A DNA stretch of 64,000 bases from CBDCCT01 sp965214995 (GCA_965214995.1 CBDCCT010000002.1:1488001-1552000), one strand, 5' to 3'. Shown: positions 1-7,971, counted from the stretch's first letter. Notes: generated by a model not told the origin, from the sequence alone. A program made the numbers and translations.

Positions 1-1
1 C

Positions 2-715
2 GGGGCGGCGCTCGAGTTAGACCCCCCAAGCGCCGCCTCCACCGCAGGCGACCCCGTCGCCCTCAAAAATTTGGACATCATGCGCGACTTTGCCAAGGGA
101 GAAAGGAACGGCAAGCCGCGGCGTCTCCACCTCGTTTTCTACGTGTCCCCGGTTGAGATTTTGGGCGAAACGCGGGTTGAGGGGCTACGTTTGGAGCACA
201 ACCGGCTCGAGCCTACCCAAGGCGGCTACCTCAACGCGGTCGGCACGGGGAAGTTTGAGACGCTCCCTGTCGGCATGGTGCTCCGCTCGGTGGGCTACCG
301 CGGCACCGCGCTGCCGGGCGTGCCTTTCGACGCGCGGCGCGGCGTCATCCCCAACGACGGGGGCCGCGTGCTCACCGCGCCGGGGGGCGAGGTCGTGCCG
401 GGCGAGTACGTCGCGGGCTGGGCCAAGCGCGGCGCGAGCGGGGTCATCGGCACGAACAAGGCCGACGCGGTGGAGACGGTGGCGCGACTTCTGACGGACG
501 CCCCCGCCCTGCCGCGCGCGAGCGCCGAGGCCGCGCATCCGCTCGCCGTCAACGCGCTCCTGCGGGCGCAGGGCGTGACTTATGTGACCTTTGAAGACTG
601 GCTGGCGCTCGACCGCTTCGAGACGGACGCGGGCAAGCGGGGCGGGCGGCCCCGCGTCAAGGTGACGCGGCTTGCGGAAATGCTGCGGCGCGCGCAGCCG
701 GAGTTGGTCGAGTAG
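2..715 (+). CDS. fprA: Ferredoxin--NADP(+) reductase, adrenodoxin-reductase type (5' truncated)
   Basis: The reading frame is open from the window edge, leaving 237 residues before the TAG stop. This is the C-terminal half of an FAD-dependent reductase of the FprA/adrenodoxin reductase family, usually about 450-470 residues, which passes electrons between NADPH and ferredoxin in the cytoplasm. The visible hallmarks are VSPVEILG early in the fragment, VGYRG, a PNDGGRV stretch and the family signature GWAKRGASGVIGTNK near the FAD/NADPH domain junction. A TTG at 71 lies in frame but is internal, because conserved sequence continues upstream of it. The N-terminal FAD-binding motif lies outside the window. 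The next gene, gatC, has its own promoter, so the two are probably not co-dependent. Confidence 0.85.
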   Translation, partial: GAALELDPPSAASTAGDPVALKNLDIMRDFAKGERNGKPRRLHLVFYVSPVEILGETRVEGLRLEHNRLEPTQGGYLNAVGTGKFETLPVGMVLRSVGYRGTALPGVPFDARRGVIPNDGGRVLTAPGGEVVPGEYVAGWAKRGASGVIGTNKADAVETVARLLTDAPALPRASAEAAHPLAVNALLRAQGVTYVTFEDWLALDRFETDAGKRGGRPRVKVTRLAEMLRRAQPELVE

Positions 716-732
716 CCTGTAGCTGCTACACT
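704..732 (+). promoter_or_regulatory. Leaderless promoter of gatC
   Basis: A -35-like TTGGTC (704-709) and a -10 TACACT (727-732) are separated by 17 bp. The -10 ends 6 nt before the gatC ATG at 739, so transcription should begin on or next to the start codon. The -35 lies inside the end of the upstream gene. Confidence 0.55.
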
Positions 733-738
733 CTCCTC

Positions 739-1035
739 ATGCCCGACACCCCCACCCCCCTCAGCGACGCGGAGATGGAAAAGCTCAAGACGCTCGCCCG
801 GCTCGAGCTTAGCGCCGACGAGACGCAAGCTCTTAAAGAAGACCTCAACAAAATCTTGGAGTCGTTTGAAAGCCTTAAAACCCTCCACACCGAACACGTC
901 GAAGAACTCGTCAGACCCACCGTAAGCGCCAACGTGTTCCGTGAAGACGCGCCGCGCGCGCCCTTGGAGCGCGACGAAGCGCTCGGCCTGGGCCGCGAGG
1001 AGGACGGATTTTTCAGGGTGCCTCGTACCCTCTGA
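739..1035 (+). CDS. gatC: Asp-tRNA(Asn)/Glu-tRNA(Gln) amidotransferase subunit C
   Basis: A 98-residue protein with the GatC hallmarks: LSDAEMEKLKTLARLELS at the N-terminus, an amphipathic helix, and a tail rich in ED and R. GatC is the small structural subunit of the GatCAB transamidase, which converts mischarged Glu-tRNA(Gln) and Asp-tRNA(Asn) to the correct aminoacyl-tRNAs. The length is typical. The start is fixed by the TACACT -10 box 6 nt upstream, and no Shine-Dalgarno (SD) sequence is present. gatB lies about 52 kb away and gatA is not in the window, so the complex is encoded at dispersed loci, as is common outside Firmicutes-type gatCAB operons. Confidence 0.9.
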   Translation: MPDTPTPLSDAEMEKLKTLARLELSADETQALKEDLNKILESFESLKTLHTEHVEELVRPTVSANVFREDAPRAPLERDEALGLGREEDGFFRVPRTL

Positions 1036-1187
1036 AGGCTGGCGGCGAACTTAGCGGTAGCCGTACGCCTAGGCGTGCCGCCTGCACAGCTAAAATCAGG
1101 GCGAAAGCTCGCTGGCACGCAAAGTCAACCTCATTTTCCTCACGTATCCCCACCCCCTCCACACTTTAGCCCGCGCTATAGTTCGGC

Positions 1188-1215
1188 TTGAAGTTTGTGC
1201 CTATTGTGCAATAAT
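1188..1215 (+). promoter_or_regulatory. Candidate promoter of the acidic lipoprotein gene
   Basis: TTGAAG (1188-1193) and AATAAT (1210-1215, 5/6 match to consensus) are spaced by 16 bp. They lie about 85 bp upstream of the lipoprotein start, which has a strong SD, so a conventional leader is expected here. Confidence 0.35.
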
Positions 1216-1298
1216 GCACCTAGTAGGGACACCGCTCAGGGCATAAAGAAAGATCATGTATCGCCACAGAATGAGCAACCCACTCAAGGAGGATAACC

Positions 1299-1826
1299 AT
1301 GAAACCATCCAAACGCCTTTTGAAACTCTTGCGGCTCGCCGCCTTTGCGCTCCTGCTCGGCCTTGTCGCGGCGGGCTGTGGTCCTAATGAGGACGACGTA
1401 GAAGTAGAAACAACCCCCCCTGTTGTGGAAGAAACAACCCCTCCCGTCGTTGAGGACGAAGTAACCGACGAAGCAGAAGAGGTCATCATAGACGAACCCG
1501 CCCTGACCGGCGGCGACACGGGCGGCGAAACCGAAGGGATCGACGTGGACGTCGCCGGCGAAACAGGCGGCGAGACCGAAGAGATTGACGTGGACGTTAC
1601 CGACGAAACAGGCGGCGAGGCCGAACCCGTCGAGGTCACGGGCGGCGACACGGGCGGCGCGTTGCCGGGCGAAGCGACCGACACCGAAGTCGCGGGCACC
1701 ACGGAACCCGCTGCGTTAGGAGCCAACGCCACGGCCGAGGAGCAGGTGCAGGCCGTCGGCGCGGTGATTAGCAACCTCGCGCAAGCTGCCGAAGGCGGCG
1801 CGAGCGGCGCTACGGGCGGACAGTAA
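1299..1826 (+). CDS. Acidic low-complexity lipoprotein, function unknown
   Basis: A 175-residue exported lipoprotein. A basic N-terminus (residues 1-12) and hydrophobic helix end in LVAAGC, so Cys27 is the expected lipidation site. The mature part is extremely acidic and low-complexity: a PPVVEE-type duplication near residues 39-52, then repeated TGGETE and IDVDV blocks alternating with Gly/Thr-rich spacers, and a short possible helix near residues 145-170. No catalytic motif is visible, so a surface spacer or cation-binding role is only a guess. The ATG follows a strong AAGGAGG at 1286-1292. The gene is monocistronic, with its own terminator. No family was recognised. Confidence 0.75.
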   Translation: MKPSKRLLKLLRLAAFALLLGLVAAGCGPNEDDVEVETTPPVVEETTPPVVEDEVTDEAEEVIIDEPALTGGDTGGETEGIDVDVAGETGGETEEIDVDVTDETGGEAEPVEVTGGDTGGALPGEATDTEVAGTTEPAALGANATAEEQVQAVGAVISNLAQAAEGGASGATGGQ

Positions 1827-1858
1827 CGTTCAGTAGACACACCCACAGCCAAACGACG

Positions 1859-1888
1859 AACCCGGCATCCTTGAGATGCCGGGTTTTT
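1859..1888 (+). terminator. Rho-independent terminator of the acidic lipoprotein gene
   Basis: The stem CCCGGCATC (1861-1869) pairs perfectly with GATGCCGGG (1875-1883) across a 5-nt loop and is followed by TTTTT. Two flanking A-T pairs extend the stem. Confidence 0.9.
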
Positions 1889-1931
1889 GATTACGTTAAG
1901 CTGCGTTATAATTTTCCCGTAAAGGTGGCGG

Positions 1932-1937
1932 TATACT
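1932..1937 (+). promoter_or_regulatory. Leaderless -10 box of the small lipoprotein gene
   Basis: TATACT ends 7 nt before the ATG at 1945, and no SD is present. A perfect TATAAT at 1907-1912 just upstream is an alternative or second promoter, but its only -35 candidate (TTGATT, 1887-1892) is spaced by just 14 bp. Confidence 0.5.
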
Positions 1938-1944
1938 TGACCCC

Positions 1945-2211
1945 ATGACACATAGCGGCTGGACAAAAACCAAGTATAGGTGGCTCACCCTGGCGCTTTT
2001 TCTCCTCTTCGTGGGCCTGCTGACGAGCTGTGGCGGGCGCAGGCTCGACTTTAGCAGGTCGTCCGTCGCCAACCCCGACGAAGAGGTCTACGGCACCGCG
2101 GTCGTGGTGCCCCCCGGTAATCGGGTGGGCGACGTGCCGGAGGAAATCGTGAGCCTCTACAAACAGCGCGTTCCCAATCAATACAAGGAAAAACCTCTCT
2201 GGACTTTTTAA
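1945..2211 (+). CDS. Small lipoprotein, function unknown
   Basis: An 88-residue protein with a lipoprotein signal: Lys/Arg at positions 8-12, a hydrophobic core, then GLLTSC with Cys29 as the lipidation site. The mature part is about 60 residues, contains VPPGNRVGDVPEEIV and ends in an aromatic-rich tail. No domain was recognised. It converges on the radical SAM operon, whose last gene ends 33 bp away on the other strand. Its small size and position made me consider it as a modification substrate for that operon, but a lipidated envelope protein on the opposite strand is an unlikely leader peptide, so I leave it as unknown. Confidence 0.65.
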   Translation: MTHSGWTKTKYRWLTLALFLLFVGLLTSCGGRRLDFSRSSVANPDEEVYGTAVVVPPGNRVGDVPEEIVSLYKQRVPNQYKEKPLWTF

Positions 2212-2244
2212 ATTTTTGAAGTCCCTTAAGCCTTCACTCCTTCG

Positions 2245-2541
2245 CTACGCTTCGGACTCTCCCAAACTCACCAGCCGCGCCTCGGCGAGCGCGGCCACGA
2301 GCCTTGTCACGCTCTCCTGCGCGCGCGCCTCGGTCACGTCGTACTCGGCGCTTAAGAAGCGGCTTATTTCTAAGAGCTCGAGCCCCCGCGCCAGCAGAAC
2401 CCACACGCGCGCGCCCGTCTCGTTGAGCTTGAACTGCGCCTTGGTCTCCAGGTGCAAAAGCACCGCGCCGTCCGGGAGTGCGGTAAAGAGCGCGTCAGGG
2501 TGGAGCGTGGCGGTGGTCGTAGAGCTTGGTACCGAAGTCAT
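2245..2541 (-). CDS. PqqD-family peptide-binding protein
   Basis: A 98-residue protein of the PqqD/RRE (RiPP recognition element) fold. The central beta-hairpin and the KAQFKLNETGARVWVLL segment match the PqqD pattern, in which a strand displaying a dispensable self-peptide is followed by an NxxAxxIW-like helix. The C-terminal half is a helical winged-helix-like part (EISRFLSAEY, VTRLVAALAEARLV). PqqD proteins usually bind a leader peptide and present it to a radical SAM partner. Here the ATG overlaps the end of the radical SAM gene by 4 nt, so the two are translationally coupled. It is the last gene of a three-gene operon, and no precursor peptide follows. Confidence 0.75.
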   Translation of the reverse strand: MTSVPSSTTTATLHPDALFTALPDGAVLLHLETKAQFKLNETGARVWVLLARGLELLEISRFLSAEYDVTEARAQESVTRLVAALAEARLVSLGESEA

Positions 2542-3572
2542 GAGACAGATACCGCCGAATCATTCGGGGTGTCTTCCGGGGCGTCCCAGCGGAGCGGGGT
2601 CCAGGGGTTGTTGGAAAAAGCGTCCAGCCAGTCCACCTTTTTGAACGCGTTCGAGCAGTACCAGCAGGGGAAAAAGTCGGCGTCTTCAAGACCGCCCGCC
2701 TTGAGGCGCGCCATTTTGGCTGCGTGGAACGCTTTATTTGCGGCCTCGAGCCTCCCCACTGCCTCTTTAAAGGAGACGTGGCGCAAGTCGCCCGCCACGT
2801 CGCCGTTGCCGACGCCCTCGCCGTGGCTCGACAGGTGGCAGCATTTGGTGAGAAAGCCTTTACAGTCGATGTTGATTTCTTGCATGTGCAGCGGCGCGCA
2901 GGGGAAAAGCGAGGTGGTGTGGTGGCCGGGGGCCATCGCCACGGGCAGCGCGTGCGCGTCTCTAAGCGCCCAGATTTCCGCCTCGACCTCTTTGCGCTCT
3001 TTGGGCGAGAGGTCAAAATCCTGCGCGGTCGTGAGGGGCGAGGGCATGAGGTGGCCGAAGCGGAGGCCACGAGAGCCCAGACTCGTCGCAAGCGCCACCA
3101 TCTCCCCCAGCTCGTGCCGGTTGTGCCCCGTGACGACCATGTTGTTTGAAAAGGGGATGCCCAGCGCCGTACACACGCTCATCGCGCCCAAGACCTTGCG
3201 GTAACTCCCGCGCCCGCGCAACCGGTCGTGTGTTTCTTCACGCGCGCCGTCCAAGCTAAAGGTGATTTGCGAAAGTCGTTCGCGGTAGGGCAACAGCTTA
3301 GGGTAGGTGGTCGCAAAGTTGTAGCCGTTGGTCACGAACGAGAACTCATAACCCGCCTCAAAGGTGCGGCGCAGCACCTCCTCAAAGTGCGGGTGGATGG
3401 TGGGGTCGCCGCCCGTAAAGGTGAGGTGGTCAAAGCCGTGCGTTTTGGCCTCGTCCAGGACGTGTTGCAAAAGCGCCAGCGGCAGGTCGTCGCGTCCGCC
3501 GTGGCGGCCCGAGAAGCAGTGCTGGCAGCGCAGGTTGCAGCGGTTGGTGAGTTCGATAACGATTCTAGCCAT
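2538..3572 (-). CDS. Radical SAM protein with SPASM/twitch-like C-terminus
   Basis: A 344-residue enzyme. Residues 12-19 carry the radical SAM [4Fe-4S] motif CNLRCQHC (CX3CX2C), and GGDP at 54-57 is the SAM-binding turn. The C-terminal region has Cys225, Gly239 and Cys244 in the CX13GX4C spacing of a twitch/SPASM half-site, plus Cys237, Cys245 and a CX2C at 303-306, so an auxiliary Fe-S cluster is likely. Such enzymes form carbon- or thioether-linked modifications on peptides. It lies between the HprK-like kinase gene (8-nt overlap) and the PqqD-like gene (4-nt overlap), which argues for a shared substrate. The substrate itself is not evident from sequence. Confidence 0.85.
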   Translation of the reverse strand: MARIVIELTNRCNLRCQHCFSGRHGGRDDLPLALLQHVLDEAKTHGFDHLTFTGGDPTIHPHFEEVLRRTFEAGYEFSFVTNGYNFATTYPKLLPYRERLSQITFSLDGAREETHDRLRGRGSYRKVLGAMSVCTALGIPFSNNMVVTGHNRHELGEMVALATSLGSRGLRFGHLMPSPLTTAQDFDLSPKERKEVEAEIWALRDAHALPVAMAPGHHTTSLFPCAPLHMQEINIDCKGFLTKCCHLSSHGEGVGNGDVAGDLRHVSFKEAVGRLEAANKAFHAAKMARLKAGGLEDADFFPCWYCSNAFKKVDWLDAFSNNPWTPLRWDAPEDTPNDSAVSVS

Positions 3573-4602
3573 GACGACCTTTCGGGGGGTCCTGTAGGAT
3601 GCGCTGGAGAAGCGTGGACACGGCGGATTCAGCGTCGGGCTCGAGCACGTCCCGGCCTGAAAGAAAAAGGTAGGCGCTCGAGGTCTCCACGAGCCTCTTC
3701 AAAACACCCAACTGCACCCTCGACACCGCCTTGTCGGTCATGATACCCGCGCTCCCCTGCATAAGCGCGACCAGCGCATCGGTTTGGCTCATGGGAACGA
3801 GTTGAGAGGTTTCTTGCGGCGCGACCTGGGGAAACAGGAGGAGGCGCGGGCGGCAGGAGGGCGCAAACCCATCCGGAAAAGCCACACCGATGTCGAGCAC
3901 ACGCTTTCCCTGGGCGCGGTAAAGAAGGGGGGCCTCTTCGAGTTCGGGAAAGCGCGCCACCGTCTCGTCCGTGCAGGAGAAGCCGCGGCGAAAGGCGCGC
4001 GCCTCAACGCCTCCCTCACCCTCACTCTTGTTTTCATAAAGGAGCGTCGCGTCGTCCGAGCCGTAGCGCCAGCCCGCGCGCACGAGGCTCAACGTCAGCG
4101 TTGTTTTGCCGGAGCCCGACTTTCCGATGACGAGCATGTCGCCGTGCTCACCCGCTAAACCGTTTGCGTGGAGGCCGTAGAGGCCGCGCGGGCGCAGGAG
4201 CATGAGCAGGCTCAGGAGAAAAAACTCGCGCTGATGGTAGACGCTTCGGGAGAAAAACTTTTCGTCGAGATAGCCGGTGCCGAGGCCCTTTGAAAGTTCT
4301 AAATCCAGCGCCGACCCACCACAGGAGAGAAAAAAACCGCGCCCAGTCTTTAGCACCCGGAGCGGCGGCGCGTGGTAGACCTCTTCACCCTCGAGAGGCG
4401 TTAGGGGACGCGTTCCGAAATGTAGATGAATACCCGCTTCCTGGGACGGAACCTCGTCAAACACAAAAAGCTGCCGCCAAAGCTCGGTGACACCCGCGGC
4501 GTCCTCCGGCTTTTCGCAAAAGAGGCTCACACCTACGCCCTCAAGCGCGTAATGAGAGCCCGCGGCCTTTTCGGCTGAAGGTTCGCGGCCGAGTGTGAAC
4601 AT
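3565..4602 (-). CDS. HPr kinase/phosphorylase-related P-loop protein
   Basis: A 345-residue protein whose C-terminal two thirds resemble the HprK catalytic domain: LHANGLAG before the P-loop, GKSGSGKTT at 160-168 (Lys166), and SDDATLL at 182-188, like the acidic pair of HprK. The N-terminal 130 residues do not look like the HprK N-domain. HprK-related kinases of this kind are known beside PqqD-family proteins in uncharacterised peptide-associated systems. It is the first gene of the operon and is read from a leaderless promoter (TAAACT, ATG 6 nt later), so no upstream peptide gene shares the transcript. The phosphorylation target is unknown; it could act on a peptide, on a partner protein, or as a nucleotide switch. 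Confidence 0.75.
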   Translation of the reverse strand: MFTLGREPSAEKAAGSHYALEGVGVSLFCEKPEDAAGVTELWRQLFVFDEVPSQEAGIHLHFGTRPLTPLEGEEVYHAPPLRVLKTGRGFFLSCGGSALDLELSKGLGTGYLDEKFFSRSVYHQREFFLLSLLMLLRPRGLYGLHANGLAGEHGDMLVIGKSGSGKTTLTLSLVRAGWRYGSDDATLLYENKSEGEGGVEARAFRRGFSCTDETVARFPELEEAPLLYRAQGKRVLDIGVAFPDGFAPSCRPRLLLFPQVAPQETSQLVPMSQTDALVALMQGSAGIMTDKAVSRVQLGVLKRLVETSSAYLFLSGRDVLEPDAESAVSTLLQRILQDPPKGRHG

Positions 4603-4608
4603 TGGGAC

Positions 4609-4614
4609 AGTTTA
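4609..4614 (-). promoter_or_regulatory. Leaderless -10 box of the kinase/radical SAM/PqqD operon
   Basis: On the minus strand, TAAACT ends 6 nt before the kinase ATG at 4602. No SD precedes that ATG, so the operon transcript probably begins at its first codon. Confidence 0.55.
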
Positions 4615-4746
4615 CGGCGAAAAGGTGCCGAAGGGGTCCCGAGGCGTCACATCCCGCGCGCCGTCTCGCGCGCCGCCGCGTCCAGCAAACGCGGGCCTCT
4701 CCCGGCCTCCTCCGCGCCGCCGCACGACCCCACACCAGGAAAGGCT

Positions 4747-5745
4747 CTACTCTACATAAACCGGCTCGAGGCTGCCTTGAAGGGCCTCATACGGCACCGT
4801 CACAAAAAAAGGCCACTGCACGTACGGCCCGACCGCGTAGGGCGCAAAGACGAACATAAGCCCCCGCTCGCCAAGCGTAAAAACCTCCAACTCCTCCTCG
4901 CCCAAAGCCGAAACGGTGCCGTCCACCACCCAGGCCGCGCCTTGTCGGCGAAGGTCCCCCAGCACGTAGTCGGTCACGCGCGAGAGCGCCTCGTCGGCCG
5001 CCCCGGGCGCGAAAAGGTCGCGCAGCTCCAGGCGCGTCGGCGCGCCGTCCTCCCACAAAAAATTGAGCGCGTAAAACACCGTGTTCGGGTGAGCGCCGCC
5101 CGTGTAAACGGACGTTGTGCCGAGCAGGCTCAGCACCCGGGGCGTGTAGCGTTTCGTCTCGAGGGTTTCGTAGCGCGTCCAGGAGTAGTTCAGTTCTTCG
5201 GAGGCGGCGAGCGTCTGCCCCTCACGCACGAAGCGCTCAGCGGGCGCCACCGCCTCCGCCCGCAGGCGTTGGTTGAGTTCCCGCCACGGCGACGCGGTAA
5301 AAAACGGGTAGACGCTCTCGGCCTCGAGAAACGCGCCCTGCTGCCAGCTTTGCGTCATATACTCGGCGACTTTGTCGAGCGAGAAAAGCGCGACCTTCCC
5401 GTCTTCGGTAAGGGTGCCGGTAAGGCTGGCCGGAGCGTCCGACCAGGAAACCGGTAAGTCGCCCTCTATCTTGACGGCACCGTCCGGCGTCCGCAGGTTT
5501 ATACTCCCATCAATCCCCACAGAGCCGTCGAGGCGGCGCTCTCTCCCCACCCCGAAAAGCCGCGCGGTCACCTCGTCGGCCTCCAAAGAGCTTTCCAAAA
5601 AGAGGTCGAGCCGGAGCGTGTGGTCGCCGAGCGTACCGACGAAGAGGTAGTGCTCGAGAGAAAAGTTCGAGTTCTGCGCGCCCGCAAAGCAGAGCAGCGC
5701 GAGAAGGGGAAGAATTCGTTTCACTATGCGTATCACACAAGTCAT
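4747..5745 (-). CDS. Exported DUF3298 (RsiV/PdaC-like) domain protein
   Basis: A 332-residue protein with a cleavable signal peptide (KRILPLLALLCFAGAQ, residues 9-24). The C-terminal half contains TGGAHPNT near residue 215, the hallmark of the DUF3298 domain found in RsiV anti-sigma factors and the N-terminal region of PdaC. The N-terminal half is beta-rich and ends near TQSWQQGAFLEAESVYPF. There is no deacetylase domain and no transmembrane (TM) anchor beyond the signal peptide, so a periplasmic or surface ligand-binding role, perhaps lysozyme or peptidoglycan related, is inferred from family relatives only. In-frame GTG codons exist a few residues downstream of the ATG and could be the true start. 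It stands alone between the radical SAM operon and an SDR gene. Confidence 0.7.
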   Translation of the reverse strand: MTCVIRIVKRILPLLALLCFAGAQNSNFSLEHYLFVGTLGDHTLRLDLFLESSLEADEVTARLFGVGRERRLDGSVGIDGSINLRTPDGAVKIEGDLPVSWSDAPASLTGTLTEDGKVALFSLDKVAEYMTQSWQQGAFLEAESVYPFFTASPWRELNQRLRAEAVAPAERFVREGQTLAASEELNYSWTRYETLETKRYTPRVLSLLGTTSVYTGGAHPNTVFYALNFLWEDGAPTRLELRDLFAPGAADEALSRVTDYVLGDLRRQGAAWVVDGTVSALGEEELEVFTLGERGLMFVFAPYAVGPYVQWPFFVTVPYEALQGSLEPVYVE

Positions 5746-5793
5746 ACAACGTAGGAAGCCACATGGGGCTAAGGGCTGGCTACTCGGCTCGTA

Positions 5794-6576
5794 CTAACCG
5801 GCCAGCCAGCCCCCGTCGACGTAGAGCACCTGACCCGTCACGTAGGCGGAAGCTCCAGAGGCGAGAAACACGGTCGCCCCGGCTAGGTCCTCCGCCACGC
5901 CGGGGCGTCCCATAGGGATGCGCGAGAGCACCCAGTCGCGGCGCTCTTCGTCTTTGAACAGCGCGTCGGTAAGTTGCGTGTGGAAGTAGCCCGGGCCTAT
6001 GGCGTTCACGCGGATATTTTGGGGCGCCCACTCGACCGCGAGCGTGCGGACGAGGCCCAGCAGGCCGGACTTCGAGGCCGCATAGGGCGCGGTCTGCGGG
6101 ATGCCGATGTCGCTCGTGAGCGAGGCGATGAGGATGACGCTGCCCGCGCTCCCCCGCGCTTGCAGGTGTTTGGCGACCTCGCAGGAGAGGAAAAAGGCGG
6201 CCTTGAGATGTACGCTCTGGACGCGGTCCCACTCGTCGGGCGTCACCTCGAGCGCGGGCTTTCTCACCTGGATGCCCGCCGCGTGGACGAGGATGTCAAC
6301 TTTGCCGAGTTGTTGGATGACCTCGAGCACCAACTGGGGAAGGCTGGTTACATCCTGAAGGTCCCACGGAAGCGCGAAATACCGTCCGCCGTAGGGCTGA
6401 AGCCGCTCGAGCGTATCTTGAAGCTCTTCCTCCGACCGGCTCACCACCGCCACGTCCGCGCCTGCGCGCGCGAGCGCCTCCGCCATGCCCTGCCCCAGCC
6501 CGCGGCCCCCGCCCGTGACCAGGGCCGCCGAACCGCTTAAGGCGAACATCCCGGTGCCAGCTTTGGGTTTAGTCAT
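5794..6576 (-). CDS. SDR-family NAD(P)-dependent oxidoreductase, gluconate 5-dehydrogenase-like
   Basis: A 260-residue classical short-chain dehydrogenase. The cofactor motif TGGGRGLGQG is at 21-30, the structural HAAG at 98-101, and the catalytic Ser152, Tyr165 and Lys169 (YAASK) are all present. NAIGPGYFHT at 191-200 and the overall length resemble gluconate 5-dehydrogenases and related polyol or sugar-acid enzymes, but the substrate cannot be fixed from sequence. An iron-dependent alcohol dehydrogenase gene lies 93 bp upstream on the same strand, and the two may form an operon for oxidising and reducing a small polyol or hydroxy acid. GGGAG precedes the ATG as SD. Confidence 0.85.
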   Translation of the reverse strand: MTKPKAGTGMFALSGSAALVTGGGRGLGQGMAEALARAGADVAVVSRSEEELQDTLERLQPYGGRYFALPWDLQDVTSLPQLVLEVIQQLGKVDILVHAAGIQVRKPALEVTPDEWDRVQSVHLKAAFFLSCEVAKHLQARGSAGSVILIASLTSDIGIPQTAPYAASKSGLLGLVRTLAVEWAPQNIRVNAIGPGYFHTQLTDALFKDEERRDWVLSRIPMGRPGVAEDLAGATVFLASGASAYVTGQVLYVDGGWLAG

Positions 6577-6669
6577 GCGCGTGCTGCTCCCGAAGGTGGT
6601 TGCGAGAGGCGGCTCGAGCCCTCACCGCCGCCCGTTTCCCACAGGTATTTTTTTCGCCACAGACACATT

Positions 6670-7971
6670 TCAAGCGACGTGCCCCAATCTCTTTGCGACG
6701 TACCCGCCGATGTCCCCCGCGAAAAGGTGCTCATAAAGCTCGAGCAACCCCTCGCGCTCGACCGGAACCGGGTTGTTGGGGCGGGGATACCGGCTCAAAC
6801 ACTCGTCCACCATCGCGGGCAGGTCCCGACGTTCGACGCCCACCTCTTGCAGCGACGCGGGAATCCCCAGCGCCTCGTTGAGAGAGGCGAGCCAGTGGAC
6901 GACGTCGCTTGCGTTTTCCGCTCGAGCCCCCTGCGGCAGGAGTTCAGCAACACGCTCCATCTGACCGTTCACGGCGCGGGCGTTATACGCGGCGCAGTAG
7001 GGGAGCGCCACGGCGCAGGTGACGCCGTGGGGTAACCCAGCACGGTTGGCGATGGTGTAGGCGACCGAGTGTCCCAAGACAACCCCCGCGTTGAGGCTCA
7101 AGCCCGCTTGGTACGCCGCGAACAGCATGGCGCGCCTCGCCTCGAGGTTGGAGGGCTCCTGGTAAGCGACCGGCAGCCAACGCGCGATTACGCTCACCGC
7201 GCTCAAGGCGGCGGCGTCGGTGAAGGGGGTCGAGTTTTTGGACATGAGCGCCTCGAGGGCGTGACTCAACGCGTCGATGCCCGTTGAGGCGGTGACACTA
7301 GGCGGCAACGACAGCGTGAGGTTCGGGTCCAGAACCGCCGCCGCCGGGACGAGTTGCGGGCTCACGATGATGGCCTTTTGGCCCCCGACGGACAGCATCG
7401 ACACCCGCGTCGCCTCGGCCCCGGTGCCCGCCGTGGTCGGCAGCAAGACGAGCGGCAGGGGCACGCGCTCAAAACGAACCGCGCCGATAAAGTCACCCAC
7501 CTCGCCCGCGTTCGTGGCGAGCGCGGCGGCGAGTTTCGCCATGTCCATCGCGCTGCCCCCGCCGAGCCCCACGACGGCTGTATAAGGGGCGGCGCGTACT
7601 CTTTCAATGAGACTTTGCACCACCGTCAGCTCCGGCTCACCGACCACGTCCGAAAAGGTGTCTACCTCAAAACCGTTCGCCGTCAGGGACGCCTTGGGAA
7701 CTTCTGAAAGCTCGAGCCTCACCACGTCGCGGTCTGCGACCATGAGAACGCGCCCGCCGGACACGCCACCATTCACGCCGCAGTCGCGGAGCACTTCGTG
7801 GAGTTTGGCCGCGGCGCCGTCCCCGAAATAGAGCCTTGCCGGGCCGAGATATGCGCTCATGTCTGCGCCCTCAAAGCTCAAGTCCACGCCACCACTCCCG
7901 TTCCTACTTCCTACGAGGTCAATCCGAGGTTGCCAAGCATCCTGAAAATGCGTCTTAAAGGAGTCGGCCAT
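6670..7971 (-). CDS. Iron-containing alcohol dehydrogenase (group III)
   Basis: A 433-residue protein read from the ATG at 7971. The frame stays open another 107 codons upstream, but that part overlaps the divergent oxidase gene and has no family similarity, so the shorter start is preferred. Family marks are GGGSAMDMAK for NAD(P) binding, TTAGTGAE, and the metal site formed by GIDALSHALEA, GHS and LPHG, giving the expected Asp and three His ligands. Group III enzymes reduce or oxidise short alcohols, lactaldehyde, glycerol or 4-hydroxybutyrate; which applies here is unknown. An SDR gene follows, and an L-2-hydroxyglutarate oxidase-like gene diverges, which hints at hydroxy-acid metabolism. 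Confidence 0.85.
   Translation of the reverse strand: MADSFKTHFQDAWQPRIDLVGSRNGSGGVDLSFEGADMSAYLGPARLYFGDGAAAKLHEVLRDCGVNGGVSGGRVLMVADRDVVRLELSEVPKASLTANGFEVDTFSDVVGEPELTVVQSLIERVRAAPYTAVVGLGGGSAMDMAKLAAALATNAGEVGDFIGAVRFERVPLPLVLLPTTAGTGAEATRVSMLSVGGQKAIIVSPQLVPAAAVLDPNLTLSLPPSVTASTGIDALSHALEALMSKNSTPFTDAAALSAVSVIARWLPVAYQEPSNLEARRAMLFAAYQAGLSLNAGVVLGHSVAYTIANRAGLPHGVTCAVALPYCAAYNARAVNGQMERVAELLPQGARAENASDVVHWLASLNEALGIPASLQEVGVERRDLPAMVDECLSRYPRPNNPVPVEREGLLELYEHLFAGDIGGYVAKRLGHVA

Noticed and set aside
1220..1966. Long minus-strand frame opposite the acidic lipoprotein gene
   Set aside because: Ser/Thr/Val-rich translation is the mirror of the acidic repeats on the plus strand, which has a strong SD, signal peptide and terminator.
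1945..2211. The small lipoprotein as precursor peptide of the radical SAM operon
   Set aside because: It is lipidated by signal, lies on the opposite strand with its own promoter, and has no core-like repeat or Cys-rich tail.
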